From: Vibrio hyugaensis
Lineage (GTDB): Bacteria > Pseudomonadota > Gammaproteobacteria > Enterobacterales > Vibrionaceae
Direction of reading: 5' to 3'
DNA: 64,000 nt
Assembly (NCBI RefSeq): GCF_002906655.1
Contig: NZ_CP025795.1
Coordinates: 1,116,001-1,180,000 of the forward strand
Below the pieces are notes generated by a model. The model worked only from the letters and a program-made list of their open reading frames with translations, had not been told where the DNA came from and did no database searches. Position 1 is the first letter of the stretch, and every line of letters begins with the position of its first letter. The position numbers were made by a program, and so were the translations under genes. Of the stretch, positions 34,528 through 44,516 are shown piece after piece.

Positions 34528-35385
34528 ATGGAAGAAAAACAAGAACGCTACGCTATTTCAGATAAGACCTATCAAGAATTTGTCGATCACACTCGAGTAC
34601 TTGCCCTCGAAGAAAGAGGGATCGTCCAATGCGGCATCGCGACTTGCCGAGATTTCTTTTCGGTTTATCGCAAAAACCAGAAGAAACACATGTTGCTTTA
34701 CACGGTTCGTGGCAAAGGCTGGTTGGAGAGCGGAGCTTGTCGTTATGAACTTGAGCCAGGATCGTTAGTGATCGTGCCAGCAGGCATTGAAAATGGCTTC
34801 GGGATGGAAGATGAAACATGGCAAATCGCTTGGGTTTTCCTTTCACAAGATAAAGAATGGCCAATGGTTAATGAAGAGATCGAGTACCAACTGACCCCTG
34901 CACCAGAAGTGCTGTATTCCTGCATTCAAACTCTACTGCGCAGTATCAACTTGCCTATTGACTACGGAGGTGAGGTAGGAGCTCACAGCGTTGCTCAGTT
35001 AGAGCTTATGCTAAATATGCCACACTCAGATTCCCTTTCGCGTAATCAATTAAAACTACGACGTGTGTTCGATCTAGTGCAACGGCAACTTCATAAAGAT
35101 TGGACAGTTGAACAACTCGCGGCGTTATATCCTTGTTCTGAGCCGCACCTTCATCGTTTAACTCAGCAACAATTTGGAAGAAGTCCCATAGCACATCTCA
35201 CACGCATGCGGATGGAATATGCAGCTCGATTGTTGCGTTCGACAGAATGGTCAATTCAACACATTGGTGAAATCGTTGGGTATCCTACTAGTGCGAACTT
35301 CAGTACCCGTTTTAAAGCCTGGTCGAGCATGACCCCACGTGAATTTAGAAAGAACGGTAAACTTGACTCAAACTCGGATGAGTGA
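34528..35385 (+). CDS. AraC family transcriptional regulator with cupin sensor
   Basis: ATG 34528 gives 285 residues; a TTG at 34501 is less likely. The N-terminal half is a cupin-type ligand domain (LLYTVRGKGWLESGACRYEL then PGSLVIVPAG). The C-terminal HTH pair is WTVEQLAALYPCSEPHLHRL and YPTSANFSTRFKAWSSMTPREF. The 155-bp divergent spacer to the MATE gene makes that gene a likely target. The signal is unknown. Confidence 0.88.
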   Translation: MEEKQERYAISDKTYQEFVDHTRVLALEERGIVQCGIATCRDFFSVYRKNQKKHMLLYTVRGKGWLESGACRYELEPGSLVIVPAGIENGFGMEDETWQIAWVFLSQDKEWPMVNEEIEYQLTPAPEVLYSCIQTLLRSINLPIDYGGEVGAHSVAQLELMLNMPHSDSLSRNQLKLRRVFDLVQRQLHKDWTVEQLAALYPCSEPHLHRLTQQQFGRSPIAHLTRMRMEYAARLLRSTEWSIQHIGEIVGYPTSANFSTRFKAWSSMTPREFRKNGKLDSNSDE

Positions 35386-35540
35386 ATCGTTCTTTTTATA
35401 ACCGATTGAGATCATAAAACGCGTTGGTTCCCAGTATTTTGTCCTCTAATTGATGAAATCCGTTAAAAATCCTTTCGCCATTTTTAACGAAAGTGTTACC
35501 GTGAGGGTCGATACTTGAATTTCAAAGGGTTATGACTTTC

Positions 35541-36728
35541 ATGCTTTCTAATCTACCAACTCCTGTATTAGATCCTATTTTATCTCTTTCCGTCGCATAT
35601 CGCGGCGATGAGCGTCCGAACAAGGTTGACCTTGGTATTGGCGTATACAAAAACAGCGCTGGCGAAACACCAATCATGAAAGCCATTCAAATGGCACAAG
35701 AAGTGGTCGTCGAGAACCAAAAGACCAAATCTTATGTTGGTCTTGCAGGCTGTGAAGAATTCAACCAAAGCATGATCGATCTCCTTCTAACGGGAACGTC
35801 AGCCACAGATCGCGTTGCTGCTATTCAAACGCCTGGGGCAAGTGGTGCATTGCGTATGCTGGGTGACCTAATGAAGGTCGCACAACCAGATACGACGGTT
35901 TGGATTTCAAACCCTAGCTACGTAAATCACAAACCAGTGATGGAAGCTGCTGGGCTGAAAGTGAAGTTCTACCATTACTTCTCTCCAGAAAGCAAGCAAG
36001 TCGATACAGCAAAAATGCTCGAAGACCTATCTAAAGCAGGCCCTTCTGATGTAGTTCTTCTCCATGGTTGTTGCCACAACCCAACGGGTGCAGATATTGA
36101 TTTTTCAGCGTGGCAGGCAATCACTGAGCTTTCTCAAAAGAATGGTTTTACTCCGTTTGTAGATATTGCTTACCAAGGTTTTGGTGACGGTTTAGAAGAA
36201 GACGCAAAAGGTCTTCGCTTTATGGCTGACAACGTTGAAGAAATGCTGATCACGACTTCTTGTTCTAAAAACTTTGGTTTGTACCGTGAACGTACTGGTG
36301 CAGCGATTGTGATCGGTAAGAATGCAAAAGATGTGGCGAATGCGAAAGGTAAACTGCTTACGCTAGCACGTTCAACATACACTATGCCGCCAGATCACGG
36401 CGCAGCATTAGTAAAAACCATTCTTCAAGATGCAAACCTCACTTCCGTTTGGAAACAAGAATTGAACGAAATGCAGCAGCGCTTGTTGAATCTTCGTCAA
36501 ACTTTGTGTAACGAATTGAGAAACAACCATAATACAGATCAATTTGATTTCATTGAGAGTCACAAAGGCATGTTTACTGTGCTAGGCTTTAGTGAAAACC
36601 AAATGGCGCAACTGCGTGAAGATTATGGCATTTATGGTGTCGGTGATGGTCGTATCAACATCGCTGGTTTAACCGAAACTCATATTCCTTACGTTGCTGA
36701 CGCGATCCAAAAAATATCTCAACGTTAA
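35541..36728 (+). CDS. Aromatic amino acid aminotransferase (class I, TyrB/AspC-like)
   Basis: Start chosen at ATG 35541 because MLSNLPTPVLDPILSLSVAY is where relatives begin and AGGG is at better distance; ATG 35532 is the alternative. The 395-residue PLP enzyme has the aspartate aminotransferase landmarks KVDLGIGVYKN, HGCCHNPTGAD (with the Asn/Asp of the cofactor site), and TTSCSKNFGLYRERTGA with the Schiff-base Lys. The C-terminal Arg for the alpha-carboxylate is in DGRINIAGL. It should transfer amino groups between aromatic or acidic amino acids and 2-oxoglutarate. Confidence 0.92.
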   Translation: MLSNLPTPVLDPILSLSVAYRGDERPNKVDLGIGVYKNSAGETPIMKAIQMAQEVVVENQKTKSYVGLAGCEEFNQSMIDLLLTGTSATDRVAAIQTPGASGALRMLGDLMKVAQPDTTVWISNPSYVNHKPVMEAAGLKVKFYHYFSPESKQVDTAKMLEDLSKAGPSDVVLLHGCCHNPTGADIDFSAWQAITELSQKNGFTPFVDIAYQGFGDGLEEDAKGLRFMADNVEEMLITTSCSKNFGLYRERTGAAIVIGKNAKDVANAKGKLLTLARSTYTMPPDHGAALVKTILQDANLTSVWKQELNEMQQRLLNLRQTLCNELRNNHNTDQFDFIESHKGMFTVLGFSENQMAQLREDYGIYGVGDGRINIAGLTETHIPYVADAIQKISQR

Positions 36729-36740
36729 TTGGGAGAGTTA

Positions 36741-37418
36741 ATGAAGAACTGGAAACTGATTCTGCCGCTAATGATGAGCGGCGGTCTTATTGCTTGTACG
36801 TCGACACCGACGACCACTGAACCTGTTGAGCCAGAAAAACCAGTCGTGGAGCAACCGGTAGAAAAACCGGATGTAAAACCAGAAGTAGACACAAAACCTG
36901 AGCTGAAGCCCGAACAAAAACCGGAAACTAAGCCTGAGAAGAAACCCGATCCTAAACCGGCAAAACCACCACAGGCAAAGAAAACACCTGATGGCATGTT
37001 GATCCTTGGTTCGGAAGAGTGGGTTTATGTACCAGACATTGACCAAACATTTAAAGGTCGCGTCGATACCGGCGCAACCACATCATCAATCAGCGCGACA
37101 GAAATAGTGCCGTTTGAACGAGATGGTAAAGACTGGGTTAAGTTCAAAATCGATATTAATGGTAAAGCGAGCAAAGAGTTCAAGTTACCTGTCGAGCGTT
37201 GGGCAAAAGTTCGTCAATCCTCTTCAGAAGAAGTAGATAAGCGCGCTGTTGTTGTGGCTTACATTCAAGTTGGTGATCTAAAAGAGAAAACGGAATTCAC
37301 ACTGGCTGAGCGAGGCCACATGAATTTCCCAATCCTGCTTGGTCGAAGCTTCTTCCGCGACGTTGCTGTTGTGGACGTATCTAAGAAGTATGTTCAAAAC
37401 AAGCCAAGCGGTAAGTAA
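36741..37418 (+). CDS. Retropepsin-like (RimB-type, 'ATP-dependent zinc protease') lipoprotein
   Basis: ATG 36741 after GGGAGAG gives 225 residues starting MKNWKLILPLMMSGGLIACT, a lipoprotein signal with Cys in LIAC. A Pro-Glu-Lys-rich linker of about 55 residues follows (repeats like KPE, KPV, KPD), suitable to cross the periplasm or peptidoglycan. The C-terminal 150 residues are PF05618-like: ILGSEEWVYVPDI, then GRVDTGATTSS with the Asp-Thr-Gly of retropepsin-type aspartic proteases, and LLGRSFFRDVAVVDV. The old name zinc protease is misleading. It follows the aminotransferase by 12 bp. Substrate unknown. Confidence 0.88.
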   Translation: MKNWKLILPLMMSGGLIACTSTPTTTEPVEPEKPVVEQPVEKPDVKPEVDTKPELKPEQKPETKPEKKPDPKPAKPPQAKKTPDGMLILGSEEWVYVPDIDQTFKGRVDTGATTSSISATEIVPFERDGKDWVKFKIDINGKASKEFKLPVERWAKVRQSSSEEVDKRAVVVAYIQVGDLKEKTEFTLAERGHMNFPILLGRSFFRDVAVVDVSKKYVQNKPSGK

Positions 37419-37446
37419 CTGAAGACGTTCTGTTTAAATTAACGAC

Positions 37447-37476
37447 AAAAAGCCTCTCACACGCGAGAGGCTTTTT
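37447..37476. terminator. Bidirectional terminator
   Basis: Perfect arms AAAAAGCCTCTC and GAGAGGCTTTTT with a 6-nt loop between convergent genes. Confidence 0.9.
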
Positions 37477-37515
37477 ACTTTTTTATCAATGGATTATTTT
37501 CTAAAATGGCGGCGG

Positions 37516-38046
37516 TTAGTAGGCAAAGCGCGCAGATAGAACAAGTTGTTGACCGTAAGTACCATTGTTTTTTAAGTCAGCGCCAAGCGACAGTTGTTGT
37601 GTCGAGTGAAAACGAGCGCCTAAATTGTAGATAGTTTTAGAATCATCGTTATCAATCAGCTGACCAATGCGACCATGTAGTTCGATGTTCTGCATAAACC
37701 AAATGCGCGTACCGATGTTGACTTCCGTCTTCCACTCATCACCATCGCCATTGTCTTTTTTGATGTTGTGAACCAGCATCTGACCATAAATGTCTGCAAA
37801 CTGACCAGCAGGGCCATTAAAACCAATACCGCCAGCAAGATCCCAATCGCCACTGAATTCACTATCAGCACGACCAACAAAATGGGTGTTTTCAGTGAAG
37901 TACGTTGTGACCTCACCACCAAACGTACCTGGGCTGGTACCCATGCGGAATTCCATTGTGTTGTAGTTGAAATTGTTTGCGTGAGCAGAAAGTGGCAAAA
38001 CAGCGCACAAACCAAAGGCAGCAACCTTTAGAGCTTTACCTAGCAT
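37516..38046 (-). CDS. Outer membrane beta-barrel protein, YfaZ-like
   Basis: ATG 38046 with GGAG upstream; the longer frame lacks support. The 176-residue protein has a signal peptide ending LSAHA, then about eight alternating strands (TYFTENTHFVGRADSEF, LAGGIGFNGPAG, VNIGTRIWFM, YNLGARFHSTQQLSLGAD) and a C-terminal aromatic (ARFAY), the usual end of an outer-membrane barrel. It resembles small YfaZ-type porins but the family call is uncertain. Confidence 0.75.
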   Translation of the reverse strand: MLGKALKVAAFGLCAVLPLSAHANNFNYNTMEFRMGTSPGTFGGEVTTYFTENTHFVGRADSEFSGDWDLAGGIGFNGPAGQFADIYGQMLVHNIKKDNGDGDEWKTEVNIGTRIWFMQNIELHGRIGQLIDNDDSKTIYNLGARFHSTQQLSLGADLKNNGTYGQQLVLSARFAY

Positions 38047-38080
38047 GGGTGTCTCCGGGCAAGAAAAATAATACGAACGA

Positions 38081-38105
38081 AAAAAAGGTCTGCAAAATGC
38101 AGACC
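38081..38105 (-). terminator. Terminator downstream of the BOF-family gene
   Basis: Arms GGTCTGCA and TGCAGACC with a 3-nt loop; on the minus strand six T follow. It lies about 110 bp after the BOF gene stop and before the outer-membrane protein start. Confidence 0.8.
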
Positions 38106-38212
38106 AATATTTACAAAATATCATTTCAGGTGTTTCCCGTCACCTTAAACACTAGGACAGAGTGCTTATGATCATGGTGATGACGCCCAATTAAGCGGCA
38201 AGAGAGCTGTGC

Positions 38213-38584
38213 TTACATCACCACTAAGTGTTCAACTTCGATCTCTGGCTTGCTACCACCTTCAAACTCACCAAACAGACGAACTTTTGTGGTCTGGTCA
38301 ATTGGCGTCGCTAGACGGATGTCGTCGTCCAACTCAACCATAATCTCGCCAGAGCCATCGCTAAAGATAAACTGGTCTGAACGTGTTTGACGAAGTAGGT
38401 TGCCTTCTACGACAACGTCTTTCTCAGTGAACATGCTTGAGTCTTTAATCAATGCATCGACTTTTTCAACAGTGACAGGGCCATTAAATTGAATGTTTGA
38501 TTGACCGTGGTTGTGGTCTTTAGCCATTGCAACAGTAGGAGCGATAGCAAGTGCAGCGATAGTAGCGATAACAGTGTTTTTCAT
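38213..38584 (-). CDS. YgiW/YdeI-type BOF domain stress protein
   Basis: A 123-residue periplasmic protein with signal peptide ending TVAMA. The BOF domain spans the mature part: QFNGPVTVEKVDALIKDS, VVVEGNLLRQ, FIFSDGSGEIMVELDDD and KVRLFGEFEGG. Relatives (YgiW, YdeI, VisP) help cells resist peroxide, acid or antimicrobial peptides. A His-rich DHNHGQ follows the signal. The upstream gap shows no regulator site I can name. Confidence 0.9.
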   Translation of the reverse strand: MKNTVIATIAALAIAPTVAMAKDHNHGQSNIQFNGPVTVEKVDALIKDSSMFTEKDVVVEGNLLRQTRSDQFIFSDGSGEIMVELDDDIRLATPIDQTTKVRLFGEFEGGSKPEIEVEHLVVM

Positions 38585-38747
38585 AATTTGGTTTCTCTAT
38601 TAAGGTGTTCGTTTTGATGGTGCTATTAAAACAAACCTTATTTGAACCATTACTGATTCGAACATTCATATTCGATTCATTTTCTTGAGTCCTATGCTGA
38701 GATAACGTTATGATTGTTCACCTTCTTTTTTCTCTTATTAAACGTTC

Positions 38748-40199
38748 ATGAAATCACCAATCCCTTCATTAATGGTTCAAGGCACAACTTCAGATGCCGG
38801 AAAAAGCGTCCTTGTGGCAGGTTTATGCCGTGTGTTAGCTCGTAGAGGGATAAAAGTTGCCCCGTTCAAGCCACAGAACATGGCTTTAAACAGTGCAGTA
38901 ACGAAAGATGGCGGTGAGATTGGACGTGCTCAAGCCGCTCAAGCGCAAGCCTGCAACGTCGAGCCTACGGTTCATATGAACCCTGTGTTGATTAAGCCAA
39001 ACAGCGATACGGGCGCTCAAATCATCTTACAAGGTAAAGCATTGTCCAATATGGACGCTGTCGGCTTTCACGATTACAAAAAAGTCGCAATGGGCACGGT
39101 ATTAGACTCTTTCTCTAAACTGACCGAAGAATTCGAATCAGTGATGATTGAAGGCGCTGGCAGTCCAGCAGAAATCAACTTAAGAGAAAATGATATCGCC
39201 AACATGGGATTTGCCGAGGAAGCGGACGTTCCCGTCATTATTATTGCGGATATTGACCGCGGTGGCGTGTTTGCCCATCTTTACGGGACACTAGCGTTAT
39301 TATCCGAATCTGAACAAGCGCGCGTTAAAGGTTTCGTAATTAATCGCTTCCGTGGCGACATCGCTTTGCTTGAATCTGGTCTGGATTGGTTAGAAGAAAA
39401 AACTGGCAAGCCTGTACTCGGAGTATTGCCGTACCTTCACGGTTTAAACCTTGAAGCAGAAGATGCTATTACGGATCAGCAAGAGCTATCTTCACAAGTT
39501 AAACTCAATGTCGTGGTACCAGTTTTAACGCGCATTAGTAACCATACTGATTTTGATGTATTGCGTCTTAATCCAGACATTAACCTTCGCTACGTTGGCA
39601 AAGGTGAGAAGATCGATAAAGCCGATCTCGTTATCTTGCCGGGCACTAAATCAGTCCGAGACGATTTGGATTATCTACGTAGCCAAGGGTGGGACAAAGA
39701 CATTCAACGCCACATCCGCTTGGGCGGCAAAGTCATTGGCATCTGTGGTGGCTACCAGATGCTTGGCAACTTAATTGATGACCCAAATGGCGTAGAGGGC
39801 CAGCCTGGTATTAGTGAAGGCCTTGGTTTGTTAGACATCACCACAACTCTAACCGATAGCAAACAGCTTACAAACACACAAGCAGAGCTTTCTCTTAACG
39901 GTAAAAAAGCCAATGTTAAGGGTTATGAAATCCATGTGGGAAGAAGTGAAGTGCAGGGTGCTCAACCTATCCAGTTAAATTCTGGCGAAGCAGAAGGCGC
40001 GCTTAGTGAATGTGGCCAAATTATGGGAACCTACCTACACGGGTTCTTCGATGAGGCAGATGTCTTGAGCCTTGTGTCAGAATGGGTAAACGGCACTCAA
40101 ATCAAACAACAAGACTTTGAACAGCTCAAAGAACAGGGCATTAATCGAATTGCAGATGCGATAGAACAACATATGAATCTTGACTTTCTGTTCAAATAA
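38748..40199 (+). CDS. cobQ: Cobyric acid synthase
   Basis: A 483-residue glutamine-dependent amidase of late cobalamin synthesis that amidates four carboxylates of adenosylcobyrinic a,c-diamide. The N-terminal P-loop-like [19 protein letters not shown] and [11 protein letters not shown] are family signatures; the C-terminal glutamine amidotransferase has the nucleophile Cys in [12 protein letters not shown] and the His in [10 protein letters not shown]. No other cob gene is in the window and no cobalamin riboswitch was seen before it. It is followed by modABC in the same direction. Confidence 0.95.
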   Translation: MKSPIPSLMVQGTTSDAGKSVLVAGLCRVLARRGIKVAPFKPQNMALNSAVTKDGGEIGRAQAAQAQACNVEPTVHMNPVLIKPNSDTGAQIILQGKALSNMDAVGFHDYKKVAMGTVLDSFSKLTEEFESVMIEGAGSPAEINLRENDIANMGFAEEADVPVIIIADIDRGGVFAHLYGTLALLSESEQARVKGFVINRFRGDIALLESGLDWLEEKTGKPVLGVLPYLHGLNLEAEDAITDQQELSSQVKLNVVVPVLTRISNHTDFDVLRLNPDINLRYVGKGEKIDKADLVILPGTKSVRDDLDYLRSQGWDKDIQRHIRLGGKVIGICGGYQMLGNLIDDPNGVEGQPGISEGLGLLDITTTLTDSKQLTNTQAELSLNGKKANVKGYEIHVGRSEVQGAQPIQLNSGEAEGALSECGQIMGTYLHGFFDEADVLSLVSEWVNGTQIKQQDFEQLKEQGINRIADAIEQHMNLDFLFK

Positions 40200-40289
40200 A
40201 ACCAGTTTTTAACTGTCTGAAGCATAAATAAAAGTGGAGATTGCTTTCCACTTATTCACCTTCTGCCTGTCTAGCACCGGAGTGTTTTT

Positions 40290-41042
40290 ATGAAAGCATG
40301 GAAAATTCATGCTTGCCTAGTGGCAATATTGAGCGTTTCATCAGCAGCAAACGCGGCAACTGACTTAAAAATTTATGCAGCGTCGTCAATGACTAATGCG
40401 ATTGATGATATTGCTCAAAAATTCGAGCAAAAATACGATGTATCAGTCACACCTGTATACGGTGGTTCATCATCCATCGCTCGCCAAATTCTAAATGGCG
40501 CACCGGCCGATGTGTTTATCTCTGCAAACACTAAATGGATGAACTACCTAGTAAAATCAAAAGCAGTAAGGGGTGACAATGTCACTAATTTAGTGCGAAA
40601 TTCACTCGTTGTCATTGCGCCGCAAGATAGCCGTATTACAACATTTGATTTCTCTGATGCTGATGCTTGGAATAAGGCGTTAGACGGCAATCGCCTTGCT
40701 TTAGGCAATCCAGTGTCCGTTCCTGCTGGAATGTATGCAAGAGAGTCTTTAACTAACCTTGGCGTGTGGAAAGTACTAGAACGCCAAATTGCTCCAGCAA
40801 AGAACGTTCGTCTTGCACTTGCATTAGTAGAGCGAGCGGAAGCCCCGTTGGGAGTGGTCTACAAAACGGATACACAATTGACAACTAAGGTAAAAATAGT
40901 TGGAGAATTTGCAAGCGACACCCACGCAGACATCGTTTACCCAGCCGCGATTGTGAAAGACTCAATACAATCAAAACAATTCTTCCAGTACTTGAAGTCG
41001 GATGAAGCAAAACAAGTCTTTGCTCATTACGGTTTTCAATAA
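40290..41042 (+). CDS. modA: Molybdate-binding periplasmic protein
   Basis: A 250-residue binding protein with signal peptide ending SAANA. The mature start DLKIYAASSMTNAIDDIAQ and YGGSSSIARQILNGAPADVF are typical ModA motifs, where the Ser residues hold the oxyanion; GVVYKTD is the late ligand loop. GGAG precedes the ATG. It is the first gene of modABC and delivers molybdate (or tungstate). Confidence 0.95.
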   Translation: MKAWKIHACLVAILSVSSAANAATDLKIYAASSMTNAIDDIAQKFEQKYDVSVTPVYGGSSSIARQILNGAPADVFISANTKWMNYLVKSKAVRGDNVTNLVRNSLVVIAPQDSRITTFDFSDADAWNKALDGNRLALGNPVSVPAGMYARESLTNLGVWKVLERQIAPAKNVRLALALVERAEAPLGVVYKTDTQLTTKVKIVGEFASDTHADIVYPAAIVKDSIQSKQFFQYLKSDEAKQVFAHYGFQ

Positions 41043-41054
41043 AAAGGGATCAGA

Positions 41055-41744
41055 GTGTCAGAACTTGAATACCAAGCCTTAATGCTAAGCCTAAAAGTCG
41101 GCGCCTATGCCGTCGTTTGGTTGATTCCATTAGGTGTTGCTCTCGCTTGGTTACTGTCTAGAAAAGAGTTTATCGGTAAGTCCATATTAGATAGCTTGAT
41201 TCATCTTCCACTCGTATTACCCCCTGTGGTTATTGGTTACTTGCTACTGATCTCTCTTGGTCGTCAAGGATACTTAGGTGGGTGGCTATATGAACACTTT
41301 GGTTTAATATTCAGTTTCAACTGGAAGGGGGCCGTCATCGCCTGTATCGTCGTGGCCTTACCATTGATGGTCCGTTCGGTCCGATTGAGTTTAGATACCG
41401 TCGACCCCAAATTAGAACACGCAGCATCAACCCTCGGAGCGTCGCCGTTAAAAGTCTTTGTCACAATTACGCTTCCGTTAACTATTCCTGGAATCATTAC
41501 TGGTACCATGCTCTCGTTTGCACGCAGTTTAGGAGAGTTCGGTGCCACTATCAGCTTCGTTTCGAACATACCAGGGGAAACGCAAACCATCCCACTAGCC
41601 ATGTACAACTTTATAGAAACGCCTGGTGCTGAAATGGAAGCCGCACGCTTGTGCATTATTTCTATTGCCTTAGCTCTATCGACGTTAATGATCTCAGAAT
41701 GGTTAAATCGTAAAGCCGCAGCGCGTCTGGGAGCCAAGCAATGA
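41055..41744 (+). CDS. modB: Molybdate ABC transporter permease
   Basis: A 229-residue inner-membrane permease starting with GTG after AAAGGGAT. The EAA loop is [20 protein letters not shown] and the following [14 protein letters not shown] is characteristic of ModB. Five or six membrane helices. It begins 12 bp after modA and overlaps modC by 4 bp. Confidence 0.95.
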   Translation: MSELEYQALMLSLKVGAYAVVWLIPLGVALAWLLSRKEFIGKSILDSLIHLPLVLPPVVIGYLLLISLGRQGYLGGWLYEHFGLIFSFNWKGAVIACIVVALPLMVRSVRLSLDTVDPKLEHAASTLGASPLKVFVTITLPLTIPGIITGTMLSFARSLGEFGATISFVSNIPGETQTIPLAMYNFIETPGAEMEAARLCIISIALALSTLMISEWLNRKAAARLGAKQ

Positions 41745-42847
41745 GTATAGAAATTCAATTTAAACAATCACTTGGTGAAACCAACTTTGATATCAACTTG
41801 TCATTACCGCGTAACGGAATAAGTGCGCTATTTGGTCGCTCCGGCGCCGGAAAAACTACCCTAATTAACGTTATTAGTGGATTAGTCACACCACAGCAAG
41901 GCAAAGTGGCGATTGGCGAGCACATCCTTTTCGATAGTGATGCGGGTATTAATCTACCGACGCATAAGCGCAAAATTGGTTATGTATTTCAAGATTCTCG
42001 CTTGTTTCCGCATTATTCAGTAAAAGGAAACTTGCTCTATGGTGTTGTGGAAAAAGATGAAGAGTATTTCGATAAGGTCACGGAATTACTTGCTATTAAA
42101 CCACTGTTAAAACGCTTTCCAGTCTCTTTGTCGGGCGGTGAAAAGCAACGTGTAGCCATTGCGCGAGCACTGCTTTCTAAGCCTAATCTGCTTTTGATGG
42201 ATGAGCCTTTGGCTTCCTTAGATATGCCACGTAAGCGAGAAGTCATGCCGTTTTTGGAAGAGCTTTCTGAACAAGTAAACATTCCTATTGTTTATGTGAC
42301 GCACAGCTTACAGGAAATTCTTCGTTTAGCGCAGCATCTGTCGATTCTCGATAAAGGTCGAATCATGACGTCGGGTAAACTAGAGGATGTTTGGGCATCT
42401 CATGCTATGCGTCCTTGGCAGTCTTTCTCTGACCACAGTAGTTTATTCGAAGGGAAGATTGCGAACCACCATGAAAAATACGCGCTGACATGTGTAAAGC
42501 TCGCGCCAAATGCTTGTTTATGGGTACAAAAAGTCGACGGTGAACCAGGTACGTCAATCCGTCTTCAAGTTCGTGCCAATGATGTCTCAATCGCCTTAGA
42601 GAAACCTGTATCCACATCCATTCGTAATGTACTGCCTGCTACCGTCGCATCAATTGAAGAGTTCAATGCTGGCGAAGACAAACAAAGTATTACGGTATCA
42701 CTGAAATTAGATACTGACTGCCATTTATGGGCGACTATCACGCCTTGGGCATTAGATGACTTGAATTTAAAAGTCGGGGATGCGGTGTTTGCGCAGGTGA
42801 AAGGGGTCAGTGTGACACAACGAGACATTGCATTAGCGCATCACTAA
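41741..42847 (+). CDS. modC: Molybdate ABC transporter ATP-binding protein
   Basis: A 368-residue ATPase. Walker A is [14 protein letters not shown], the signature is [17 protein letters not shown], Walker [13 protein letters not shown] and the switch His in VYVTHS. The C-terminal about 70 residues form a TOBE (molybdate-binding) domain ([13 protein letters not shown]). It powers ModB. Translation is coupled to modB through ATGA. A terminator follows. Confidence 0.96.
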   Translation: MSIEIQFKQSLGETNFDINLSLPRNGISALFGRSGAGKTTLINVISGLVTPQQGKVAIGEHILFDSDAGINLPTHKRKIGYVFQDSRLFPHYSVKGNLLYGVVEKDEEYFDKVTELLAIKPLLKRFPVSLSGGEKQRVAIARALLSKPNLLLMDEPLASLDMPRKREVMPFLEELSEQVNIPIVYVTHSLQEILRLAQHLSILDKGRIMTSGKLEDVWASHAMRPWQSFSDHSSLFEGKIANHHEKYALTCVKLAPNACLWVQKVDGEPGTSIRLQVRANDVSIALEKPVSTSIRNVLPATVASIEEFNAGEDKQSITVSLKLDTDCHLWATITPWALDDLNLKVGDAVFAQVKGVSVTQRDIALAHH

Positions 42848-42870
42848 TTGACCAACTAGCGATGATAAAA

Positions 42871-42890
42871 AAGGCCGCGATTGCGGCCTT
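42871..42890. terminator. Bidirectional terminator
   Basis: Perfect arms AAGGCCGC and GCGGCCTT with a 4-nt loop between convergent modC and the DUF3069 gene; an A run precedes it, giving a U run on the minus strand. Confidence 0.8.
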
Positions 42891-42917
42891 AAACTTAATA
42901 GGAGTAAATGGGAAGAA

Positions 42918-43355
42918 TTACTTCGCAAATACTTCTTTAAATTCGCGCTTAAGAAGAGGATCGCGACGCGCTTTCTTAAGTTGCTTAACCATGTCTTTCA
43001 CACAGTTGTGAAGGACATTGTCAAGAAGTTGAGAGCGGTAGTCTTCTTTGTCTTCATCTGTCATGTTCTCTGGCAGATTTAGAGTCGGGAATTCTTCCAT
43101 TACGTTTAGACCAGCGAACGCTTGGCCAACCGATACTAGAGCGTGGAACTGCTCGAAGTTGTCCAGAATGTTTTGTGCACTTGCAGGCATTTCGTCCCAA
43201 GACGCACGAACAGCTTCTTCAGACACTTCATGGATAGAGGTAACCATCTCAAACATTTGCTCAGGAACTTCGTCAAATTCGATAACTTTACGCAGTTCAG
43301 GAGAAATAGTTTCTAGATCGATTTTTTTGCTTTCGTTGTTAGTTGCTTCTGACAT
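42918..43355 (-). CDS. DUF3069 domain-containing protein
   Basis: A 145-residue acidic, mostly helical cytoplasmic protein without signal or membrane segment. IDLETISPELRKVIEFDEVP, SWDEMPASAQNILDNFEQFH and a lysine-rich C-terminus agree with the DUF3069 family of Vibrio and relatives. No function is known to me. A hairpin pair CAAATGC...GCATTTG lies upstream at 43394-43428. Confidence 0.82.
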   Translation of the reverse strand: MSEATNNESKKIDLETISPELRKVIEFDEVPEQMFEMVTSIHEVSEEAVRASWDEMPASAQNILDNFEQFHALVSVGQAFAGLNVMEEFPTLNLPENMTDEDKEDYRSQLLDNVLHNCVKDMVKQLKKARRDPLLKREFKEVFAK

Positions 43356-43539
43356 GGTGTGTCTCTCGTTACAAAAGGCGGGAATATTAATACCAAATGC
43401 ATCAAATAGCTACCATAAGAAGCATTTGATTCCGTGACCACTCAACAAAAAAATATAGCACTAAATGAGTGGCGTAATGCAACAAACTCGTGAGTATGAT
43501 ATATGTTTAATAAAGACTTATAAAAGAATGGGACGCGCT

Positions 43540-44499
43540 ATGCAACCGACAGGGACATCTATGCGCATTCTACTGGTTGATGACGTTCAGCTGGATCGAA
43601 TGCAGTTGGCTATCCGTTTAAAGCAGCAAGGTCACATCGTTAAAGCAGTAGGAAGCGGTCTAGAAGCTTTGAATACTTACGAAAGTTTTGATCCAGAGCT
43701 TGTGTTGCTTGATATCGCCATGCCTGATATGAATGGCTTTGAAGTTTCACTTCATATCAGAGAGACATTCCCAGACTGGATCCCAATCATCTTCCTAAGT
43801 AGCCATGAAGAGCCTGAAATGATCGCGAAAGCCATCGAGGCCGGTGGAGATGATTACCTTATTAAACCGGTCGATAAGCTTGTCCTTAATTCTAAGCTAA
43901 TGGCAATGCAGCGTATCGCGCACATGCGCCGAGAGCTAAAACAAGCAACGGCCCAGCTAGAAGAAATGAATTCACGTTTGCAACAACAAGCCAATGAAGA
44001 TGGCCTTACTAAGTTATACAACCGTCGCTACATAGATCAAAAGCTGGAAACCATGATTGCGTGGCACGGCCGTCATCATATGCCAATGGCGCTGATTCTT
44101 CTTGACGTCGACTTCTTTAAACCTTTCAATGACAACTACGGACACATAGAAGGGGATCGCTGTCTCCAAGCCATTGCGAATCAACTTAAAGCAACATTTT
44201 GTCGTTCTGGTGAGTATGTAGGGCGTTATGGTGGTGAAGAGTTTGTGATTTTACTGAACAGTACCGATGCAAAAACAGCAGAAAGAGAAGCGGAACGCGT
44301 TCAAGAAGCCATGTACTTCCTCGATTACCCGCATGCGTATTCAAGCATTGCAAATAGAGTGACAGTGTCACAGGGCGTGTTTGCTTTCCAACCAACAGGG
44401 AAAGACAATATTACAGAGCTATACGCAACGGCAGACAGAGCGCTCTATTCCGCAAAATCCTTAGGAAGAAATACTTATACCGTGGTTAATGCAAGTTGA
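43540..44499 (+). CDS. Response regulator diguanylate cyclase (REC-GGEEF)
   Basis: The start is uncertain: ATG 43540 has GGGA at good distance and ATG 43561 has AGGGA; the frame is open back to 43465, but that stretch looks like a promoter (TATGAT, TATAAA). The 319-residue product has a receiver (MRILLVDDVQLDRMQL; Asp in VLLDIAMPDMNG; Lys in YLIKPVDK), a helical linker, and a GGDEF domain with DGLTKLYNRRYID, DVDFFKPFNDNYGH and the active GGEEF. The inhibitory site is RSGE rather than RxxD five residues before it. It should make c-di-GMP when phosphorylated by an unknown kinase. Confidence 0.9.
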   Translation: MQPTGTSMRILLVDDVQLDRMQLAIRLKQQGHIVKAVGSGLEALNTYESFDPELVLLDIAMPDMNGFEVSLHIRETFPDWIPIIFLSSHEEPEMIAKAIEAGGDDYLIKPVDKLVLNSKLMAMQRIAHMRRELKQATAQLEEMNSRLQQQANEDGLTKLYNRRYIDQKLETMIAWHGRHHMPMALILLDVDFFKPFNDNYGHIEGDRCLQAIANQLKATFCRSGEYVGRYGGEEFVILLNSTDAKTAEREAERVQEAMYFLDYPHAYSSIANRVTVSQGVFAFQPTGKDNITELYATADRALYSAKSLGRNTYTVVNAS

Positions 44500-44516
44500 T
44501 TCAAATAGTTAAAGTT

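Noticed and set aside
38053-38124. N-terminal extension of the YfaZ-like protein
   Set aside because: A proper signal peptide and ribosome site begin at ATG 38046; the extension runs through a terminator hairpin.
41264-41767. Minus-strand ORF of 167 codons
   Set aside because: Antisense shadow of modB, which has clear permease motifs.
43394-43428. CAAATGC...GCATTTG inverted repeat upstream of the DUF3069 gene
   Set aside because: Only 7-bp arms with a 21-nt loop; this can occur by chance in AT-rich DNA, so it is noted but not claimed as an operator.
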